DNA of 64,000 bases. Origin: Providencia rettgeri (GTDB lineage: Bacteria > Pseudomonadota > Gammaproteobacteria > Enterobacterales > Enterobacteriaceae). This document shows positions 22,035-32,200 of the stretch, in pieces. A program made the position numbers and the translations under genes. How positions within the stretch are numbered: position 1 is the first letter of the stretch; each line of letters starts with the position of its first letter. The notes beneath the pieces were generated by a model. That model had not been told where the DNA came from, made no database searches, and saw nothing but the letters and a program-made list of their open reading frames with translations. Where the stretch lies: the NCBI RefSeq assembly GCF_013702265.1, contig NZ_CP059348.1, forward strand, positions 1,488,001-1,552,000, written 5' to 3'.

Positions 22035-22197
22035 TGTCTATAAAATAGCGTTAATATAAATTGATATTAAAGTCTGTCTTAATTCTATTTATTTCATCTG
22101 GTTAATTCTGATGTATTTGATATTTTTAATATGATTTCAATTTTAATAGAAATCATATTATTTAGTAGATAGTTTTTTTATTTCAATAAGGTTAATC

Positions 22198-23277
22198 ATG
22201 AAAAAAAATCTCCTTTCGGTTAAATTTATTCAAAAAAATTTTATAGAACATATAAAAGATAATAGAGGTATATGGTCAAAATTCATTTCTAAAAGAAATG
22301 ATTTAAAAGATTTAAATAAAATGACTACGGTAAATGGAATTAATTATGCTAATTCAGGGGGGTATTGTTATGGGTTTTCTTATGCTTTTCTTACTTATAG
22401 TACGATAGATGAAAGCGAACGATATTTTCATCAAATGAATGATTTGTTATCTGTTATCAATAGTGGTTATGAAGGTGAAAATCCGATAAGTAAGGTGAAA
22501 AATAAAGCCTTAAAGATGCACTCAATATTATTATTTAACGAATTAATGAGGGATGTCATCTTGACACAAGGTATTGAGATGAACTCAGGAATCGAGGGGG
22601 ATTTATTGAGTAAAGAATTTTATTATCCTATCGAGAGAGAGTCGTTTTTAGATTACATGAGTAAATCGATAGGAAAAAATAAAATAGCGTATGGAGTTTT
22701 TTATCATAAAAATGAAGTCGCTAAAAAGTATATTAATTATATGTATGAGCTGCAAAAAATAAAAATTAATGATTTCTATAATGCACTTAATAAAGAACCT
22801 GTATTTTTTGAGAGCGGTAAAGGCGCAGAGCTATTGTCAGATCCTTGGTTTATGTCATTTTATAGAAAATTTCATAGTAAAAAAGATGTGATAGTAAATG
22901 ACTTTACACTTGATGATGCCAATTTTTTTAGAGAAATGGTGTCTAAGAGTATTCAGTGGGAGAACTATCATCAACAAGAACGATTCAATTCAAATCATGG
23001 GATACAGCTTAATAGTTATCATCATAGTTACTTTGATAGATCTAAAGCTAGAACAGAAATAACCGTCACTAAATTTATAGATAAAATAAAAAATCATACT
23101 AAGATGAGTAGAGAACAACTATTATTTGAGTTCTCTAGTCCTAATCACACAATGGCAATATCCATTAAATATAATAAGAAAACTCGGTCATGGGATTATA
23201 TGTTCTTCGATCCTAATATGGGGATAATAAAAAATTATAACCAGAAAAATTTTGGCGAATTTCTTCATCAATATGTT
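22198..23277 (+). other. Toxin domain: YopT/C58-like cysteine protease
   Basis: Residues about 1-360. The nucleophile candidate is C57 in NSGGYCYGFSYAF. The His candidate is H317 in SPNHTMAIS. The Asp candidate is D338 in YMFFDPNMG. HxxA...FFDPNxG is the C58 (YopT, PaTox-P) signature. The 260-residue gap between Cys and His is longer than in YopT (119), so an insertion must be assumed. The family call is inferred from these motifs. Confidence 0.6.
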
Positions 23278-26200
23278 AGTGAAAGAGCAAGATTTTACTT
23301 ATTTAAAAGTGAAAGTGACGATTTTTTGATTGAATTTAGCCAGTTCGACAATGTTAAATCTATAAAAAAACCCTTAAAAGGAATTAACATTAATGACCTT
23401 CATATGACGGAAACTTTACTCCTCACTGAGAATGGGGGGGCGATTTATTTGGATGAAAATAGAGAGAATAAATTAAAATATAAAAAATTATTTTTTGATA
23501 GTGAATTTGTTAAGGTTAAACTGAATCTAAAAAATAAATCAAAATATATTTATACCGATATACTTGATGTGACAGAGTTAACTTCAATTATCAATAAAAA
23601 TTTGGATTCACTATCAGCATTGTCGGGGGATATCGTGATTTCACAAAGTGGTAGTAAAGTTTACTCTGTCGGTGAAAATTTTGATGTAAATAGGTTAAAC
23701 AGTATTTCACAAAAAGAAAATCATGTAGATTTAGTTAATAAAGACTATGACAGTGTTAATTTACATTTAAAGCCACTTGCAGATACGAAACCTTCGATTA
23801 TTTCTGGTATTCCCGTATCTCATCAACACTTTATTAATCAAGTTGCGAATGACGAAAATATTATTATTGGTATTCGTCCTGTCGATCTTAAATCAACAAA
23901 TTTAATTGAATCAGGAAATTACAGTAGCAAAGGTTTAGCTATCAAAGGAAAAAGTTCTGATTGGGGACCTCATTCAGGGTTTATTCCCATCTCTCAACAG
24001 TTTGCTAAGAAATCAGCGAGGGAGGATGTTGATAAATACAATCAATATATTCAAAAATCACTTAATAAGGGTGATGCAATTTCGGTTATTCTTGAAATTT
24101 CTTCAGATCGAGTGAATGAGCTTTTACAGCATAATGCTATCTCTCTTTCCAGAGAAAACAGCGAATCTGGATACAGTAAAGTCGTCTCCTTACTTGATGG
24201 AGAGGAGGTTGTTTTTTATCTGAAAAAATCGGCTTTCGGTGATAAGGATACTTGGCTAGTTTATCATCAAGAAGAGGGAGGAATTAAACCATTCTATGTT
24301 GTTGGTGATCCGAAAACCGGAAAAGCGATGACGGCTGATTATGATCTTTTTAGTATTATTTTTCCAATATCAGAACTAGAGCATTATGCCAAAGTGACGG
24401 AAATGCCAAGCTGGGCAGAATGGAAAAACAGCGTTAATTATGATGAGCTAACGGTACATCAGAAAGCGTTATACGCAAATGAAGTGGAATATAATAAGCA
24501 TGAGGGCCGAGATAATGGCATCACAAATAGCAAAATTAAAGAAATAAAAAATAAGCTAAATCGAAAGCTTGGTCGTACAGATGGAATGGAGTTAATTCAT
24601 CATGGTGCAGATGATGCAAACCCTGCAAGTGTGATGCAAGATAACTTTCCTATTACTTTTTTCCTTCCTGAAAAATTAAAAGGTAGAAACGTATTAACAG
24701 GGACATCAGAATCTATTTCTACTTATTTTCAGATGAATGAGCAAGGCGCTATTATCATCAATAATGCAGAGCAACTATCTAATTTTCAACAACTGTTAAT
24801 CAATCAAGGTTATCGAGTACCTTTAAATAAAAAATGGAGTGAAGGTGATAATGGGCAGTATTTTGATCCTAAAAGAAAAATATCAGAAAGTTTTATTGAG
24901 GGGCGCATTGAGATTGCGAGAAAGAAAAGCCTGAATGATAGTTTTGAGGATGGAGGCGTTCGAAAAAGTGACCGCAATTATGATAACGCAATGGAAAATA
25001 TTCTCGGTAAACCCATCGCTCAACTAGATGAGGGATTCGATGATATCTATTTTGCTGAACTAAAACAGCATAGTGCGTCTTTATTAGCAGGGGAGTCATC
25101 TCTAGCCACTGACTCAATTGATACATGGTTAGACCCAATGTTGAAATATCGTCTTACTAGAGCTCAAGATGCTGAAACAACAAGAACCATAAAGCCAACT
25201 GAATATAGTTACAATGTGATCATCCAGCTTGAAGGGGATAATGCATCGACAAATGCGACGGCAAATGCATTTTCGAAACACCCAGATGACTCGATGGTTA
25301 TTCAATTCAATTTGAAAACGAAACAATACAAGATTTTGCACGGTGATGTTTCCAAATTAGATTCTGGGAAAGTGAGATGGATAACGGTGGGTCATGGCGA
25401 TTATTTTGGGAGTAACCAGCCAACATTATATGCCAAAGTGAATGCGAGGCAGTTTTCTGATTCGATTCATTACTTACAAAAGAAAGTGCTCAATAATACT
25501 AAGCCATCCAAACTGGTATTAATGGGGTGTAATTTAGGGCGTGGTGGAATTAATGAAAATTTCGCATTAAGCGCAGCCTCAGCATTATCTGAACATAATT
25601 TGAATATGCCAATTACTGCCTATAATCGACTACTTAAAAACATCTATTTAGGAAATAAGTTTGTTAAAGTTGATGGGGATAGTAATGATTCTGTCAGCAC
25701 GAAAGAGTATAAATTTATTTATCAGTTTAATACTGATACCCAGCAAGTCAGAATAAATAAGAACTCATCAACTTTGTATTTCATCAATGAATTACGTCGT
25801 GGCGAAATTACATTATCACAATTGAATAATAATCTTGATCTTGATCCGCTAGGTGCATTTAGAGATGCGGATACACGACAGCTTGATTTTGATTTGATTA
25901 AGAAAGTGGCATATAACCCAAAGGCCTATGAGTTATTTGTTAGCGAATTGAAACAGCATCAAGGTGTTTTACCTGACAGCTTTCATCGTCATTTTTCTAA
26001 GCGACTCAATGAACTTGGGATGAAATCTATTCCAATATGGAAAATGGTGAATACGACCAAGATACAGCAAATTGCAGCGACTCATGTCGTCACTGAAGAT
26101 GCTCCATTATCTGTTGTTATTCGTGTAGTCGGTGATCCTAAAGGGCGACAAATAGCAGAACAAATAGCCGCAAAAAATGAGAAAAATACCATTATTTTTC

Positions 26201-29200
26201 AGATGGATGTCGATAATAAAAAGTGGACTATTGAATATGGTGAGTCAGAGATACCTTCGTTAATTGAAAGCCAAAAGCCCGTAAAATGGACGGTTATAGG
26301 TGATGCTGAGGTTATTAGAAAGCCAACACAAAATTTATTAGCAGGGTTGGTTGCGGTAAAACAAAAATACCCAGTGATGTCACCGGAAAGTATTTTCTTC
26401 CATTCTATTGGTCCTCACATGCTCACAACAAGTGCTGAACACCATCAGTTTGCAGCAGATTTATCTGCTCATTTAAAGCAGCATGGCGTGAATGCTTCGG
26501 TCATAACCCAGTTTACCCGTGAAACCGTTGTCCCAACTAATAATCAGCCCTTTATCAATTCGGATAGCTCAGTGCTTAGCCAAACGAACCATCAAAAGGT
26601 GCAATCTTTACTCGAGCGCATTGCGTTAAAAGAAATTGATGTGAATAGAATTCAACTCACTGAGCATCCTTATATGGCGGTGTATTTTGGGGACGAGGCT
26701 GGAGGGATAGATGCCAATAAAATTAAAATTGCGATTAATGATCCATTACTCAATGTGCAGATAAATCGTTATCTTTCCCATGAGTTAACAGAGAACAAAG
26801 TGGATTTTGATGCGTTATTTTATTGGCCTACGGTCACGACATTGCAGAGGCAAGCCGCTGAACTAAGAATCATTTTGCAAAGTTTACGTCATGATCCAAC
26901 CATGATTAATCATCTCAGCGAGCGCTCTCTTGTGCAATTGAAAGCGTTGTATCCATCAATATATGGACCTAATCGTAGTGAAATAATGGCATTAGTGACA
27001 AACACCAATGCCTACACACGGCTTAATGATGAACTATTAGCGCTCAGTAATCTTCAGGTTGATAACCTTGATAAGGGCGGTTTAAAGAATTTATCCCTCG
27101 AGCAGGTATTACAACTTTATCGAGATGGTCAACGGCAAAAACATCAACAATTTAGTAAGCTTATTAATCAAAGAAACCTTCATCCGGATGGAGGACAAAT
27201 TAATCTAATTAATCATGGATGGATAAGATACGGAGATTATTCTTCTGCATTCGATCAAAAGATAGGACTTATTTTAGGCATAGAACACCAGATATTGGGT
27301 GTTGAGCACGCTCGAGATTTAGTTGAGCTACGAGCTGAGCTATTACAAAAACAGCATCAAGGAACGCTTTCTAACAAGGAAACGGAAGCATTACATCAGA
27401 TTCAGAATTATATTGCTGAAGTCGGAGATCGTTACTCAAATAAAGGTATTTCATTATCGGATCAATCTATTGTAGATACGCTATCAATAAGTAATAACTA
27501 TTATCATAATGATAGTGATGGGCTGTTGTTTATCAAAGGGAAAAGTACCACGTTTACAATTAGCCAAGTCACAAAAAATGGTATGAAACAGTACAGCCTA
27601 TTTGACCCTAATGGTTTACAGATCAGCGTGTCACTGAGCGACTCATACGCAGCGAGGAAAAATTTCTTTAAGTTGGTAGGCGATTATTTCAATGAAGATA
27701 TTATGCTGGCTGACGGTAAGAAAATAACACGTGGGCAGCATGCAGGGTTTAATCAAGATGAGCGAGGCCACTTTAGAGCGGATATAGAGCATGTTGATAT
27801 TGGTGACAGGAAACTGTTTGGTGATCTATCAGCTCAGAGAAATATCATAGCTCAGCATATTGATACAGCTTTATCATCAAATGGTTGGGTGACGTTCTAT
27901 GGTGAAAAAATTGCATTAGCAAGGCTACAAAGCTTAGGAGTAACAGTTAATGGTGAACCGATTACTTTAGTACATACTAAACAAACTGGCTGGGAAGCTG
28001 ATGCTCGGTTTAATGGTAACAAATTATCATTTGAATTGACGACTCTTGAGGGCAGTGAGTCAGACCATTCGTTATTAAAAATAGTTCATCGAGCCAAGCA
28101 GGAACATCATCCTCTCATTGATAATGAGATGGATTTTACGACGAGTGGTAGTTACAAAAAACAAATTAAAGTCATTGAGGGTGCACCTGATATTAATAAT
28201 CCGCAGAGGCTACCTACGCTTATCGTTGATTTAAATAAAGCGGGGCAAAAATTATCCTTATTTCAGCATATCGGATCTCGTGCGGGTCAAGTAATGGGAG
28301 CTGCTGGAATGACTCAAGCGTTAATCAGTATCTCCAGCCTATTGAATAAACTCAACAACCCTGATTTAACGGCAGAAGAGTATGCTGAATTAGAAAAACA
28401 GCTTTATATCACCTGTGGCTCCGCATTTTTCAATTATGGCGATATGATTTTACAGCCTATTTTACTAAAAATAGCGGGCAATAATGGTGCTTCCGCATTA
28501 ACTAGAAGTCGAATTGCTTCAGGGGTCGTGGTTGTATTCAACCTAGTTGGTATGGGGATTGATGCTTATCAAGCATATGATAACTTGTCCAAACTCGAGA
28601 GTGTGACCGATCCAAAGCAGCGCCAAGATTTGATTGTGAATGCCTCTTTCTCTATTGCGAGTTTTGTTATCAATGGGGTGACTGTTGTTGGTGTGCTGGT
28701 CTCTTCATCGACGATTCCTGTTGTTGGTTCGGTGATTGGTGGGCTTTTAATTGTAGGCGGTTGGATTTATAACGGGCGCCGTGCGGTTGAAAATATTAAG
28801 GCAGAAATTGATATTAGTTGGGACCGAGAGTTGGAAGAGGGGATTCGAGGGGCATTTGGTTTAGACCCGACTCAGCGAACTCAGCAAGAAATCATTATTA
28901 AGCGATACATTGATTCATTTAAGCATGCTGACTGGGAGATGGATCTAAATCATTTTGAGCAATCATTACAGCCAGCAGGTTTTGATCATCATCTTAGTGT
29001 TATTGACAAGCCTACTTATGAAAAAATGGATCGTTATTATTTAGTGGATAATGAGGGTAATTATTTCGGAGGAAAACGAGGTTATATAAAAATCGATTTA
29101 TTTACTAGGAAAGCACACTATACCAAACGAGGGGCTCCATCATATACATTACAAGATGCTAACCTACTATTGAATTCCTATGTATTAACTTATGATGGAA

Positions 29201-32200
29201 TGGCAAGGCGTAAAATAGGGCGTGGACATATTCCTTTGTTTAAAAAGGAACTAAAAGAAACTTTCGAGCTAAAACGTATTGGTAGCGAATCTTCAGATGA
29301 GCGATACTCGTTCAATCCCAACTACTCAGATCCATTATTGGCACAATTTAAAAATAGACATCAAATTCAAGATTCAGACCTAATGTTGCCAATAGAAGCG
29401 CAATTAGGGACTTCTCATCCTGAACAATTAAGTTTTTTCTCTAAAAAAACTAAATTTGGGCCTTTAGGGCAATCGATCATTTCGGGTAATTATCAGCGCT
29501 ACAGTGAACACTTAGTGGATGATAAACAAAAAATCAGCTGGTATTTGAATGATAGGGAAAGTCGCGGGAGTAGTTTTAATAGTGCCACAGGAAATGACCT
29601 TATTATTGGTTTCCAAAATCGTAAAAATGCATTTCTGATTTTATCAGGAGAAAAATATTTTGCGGGTGGTGATCGCGATGATTATTTTTATTTGAAGGAT
29701 AACAGTCTTGTATCTTTGCGGTCTCGAGGAAATGAACCCACAAAGCTTTTAGATGGGCTACAAGGTAATGATACGTTAATTATTGATAACGTGCCGGATG
29801 AGTATCGTGCCAAGGTTAATTTAAATGAAAGCCGGGTGAGTTATCAACGAGAGGATCACCAAGATATTATTCATGTTGCTCACTTAAAAAGTATTGAGCA
29901 TGTCGTGGTTCGTGGTAAGACGAATGATGAGATACACGGTGATGAAAACCATAATATTTTGGATGGTGGATTAGGTACAGATACTCTCTATGGTTATGAC
30001 GGCGATGATAAACTCATTTTAACTCAAGGTTACGCCAATGGTGGGAATGGTAGCGACAGTTATCGAATTAGGCGTTTTGCCTGGTTTCAGCATATTGATG
30101 ATTTAAATTATAAAAAACATCGCTTTAACTATGAAACAAAAGCCATTGATAAGCGGGATGAGGTAAGACCTAAGTATTTAAAAAATGAGAAACATTTTAA
30201 CGCGGTGATCACAATTGATGAAACGACGGATTCATCCAGTATTGTGAGTTTAGATTATGCACTAAAAGAGATACATGATGTATATGTTGAAGGAAATCAT
30301 TTATATATAAAGATCCAATTACCAGCAGAAACGATAGATGGGCATGTTTTCTCGAATATTCACAGTCAGGTGACGCTGGAATTAAAAAATGTTTACCGCT
30401 CAACATCAAAGGGCAGAGAGGCGCGACATAATTATCACTTACGCACACATGATGGGTTTATTCTAACGAGTGAATTGCCTCAATTATCCGTAGACACTTC
30501 ATCTGTTTATCGCGACAAGCTATTCAATATCCATTATTTACAAGTTAATGACCAACTTCACCGTTCCGATAACAAAACTCTTTTGATTGATGAGGTCAAA
30601 GGCGAATTAGTTATTGATGGAAAGCATACCTATGTTTCCTCTACATGGGGAACGTTATTACCCTTGGGTGCGGCAAAAAATTTAACTTATAGGGGTAATG
30701 AAAAAAATAACATTGTTTCTCATGTTAAGTCGGGTAGCCAAATAAAAGTGAGTCTGGGGCAAGATGCCTATCAAATTAGCCAATTAGACTACGAGCATGG
30801 GGATATTATTTTTGATTTCTCAGAAGTTAATCATCAATACACCGATCAGGATAAAGTTATTTTATTGTTGCCGGTTGTGAATGGCTATCAATTAAAAATG
30901 GAAGGCTCTCGGTTGGTATTAAAAGATAGATTTTTGCAGACACAACTGGCTATTCAATTTAAGCAGTTTAATGAAAAAACAAGCAATGCAGTTTTAATAC
31001 AAGATAAACATGGTCATTTATTTACTGTTAATTTATATGATGGGCAGGGAACCATTACACCATTAATAACGGTAGCTGAATCCACTGACGACAATGACAA
31101 AATTATTGTCCCTCATGGTTATATTTCTGAACAAAGAGTGATAGACGGTCAGGATGGGGATGATGTGATTATTGACAATAGTGCAATGAGCCATGTCCTG
31201 CTGGGTGGTGATGGCGATGATACCCTCAGAGCAGAAAACGGGCACAATGTTCTCTATGGTGGTGCAGGCGTTGATTTCTTGACCGGAGGGACGGGACAAG
31301 ACTTATTGCTATCGGATCACGGAACGGATGTCTTGATGGGGGGAGCGGGTGATGACCATTATCTTATTGATGGAAACAAAAGCGGCGTCACTTACATCGA
31401 TGATACTCAGGGGAATAATCAACTATTTTTGCTTAATTTTGATGCTCATTTTCTCACTGAAACTGATGCTGATGGACATACTTATCATATTTATTTTTCG
31501 AGTCATGAACATTTTGTACAGATTAAGCAACCTAAAGAGGGCAGTGATGGCTCGGTGAAAGTTCATTTACTCGATGAACCTCCGGAAGCCTTTCAAGCTG
31601 CACTCAATAATGGATTTGAGTCATTGGCACAACATTTCGCTAATAAACTCACGACGGCACAAAAATTAGGCCTAGTAGAGGATTGGAAGCCAGCTAATGA
31701 GTTATATGTTTTACAGAAAAATATTCCTAAGCCTATTCAGCTAACATCACGTGTCGATATCTTGCATCTCACAAATGAGACTCCTAGAGGCCAATGGTTT
31801 ATTGATGCGCTAGCGGATAATGATCTCATTAGTGATCAAAGTAAACAGGGCCGTATTGTCAAAGGTGGCGATGGAAATGATGTGCTGCTGATGGCTGATG
31901 GAGAAAATGTTTTATGGGGTGGTGAGGGTAATGACATTTTGCAAGGAGGAGAAGGGCAAGATGTTCTGATTTCAACTCGGGGCGACGATAGGCTTATGGG
32001 GGGAATGGGAAACGATCTTTATATTATTAATGGTAATGCACAAGGCAGTGTGACAATTGAGGACTACCATGGGGTGAATCAGGTAGTGTTGATTAATTTC
32101 AAACAGACGCCGAAGTTTACTAAAGTATCCGATGATATTTCTAAAATGATTTTTGAATCAGAAAATGGACGTAAGGTTTCTATTCTATTCAAAGAAAATC

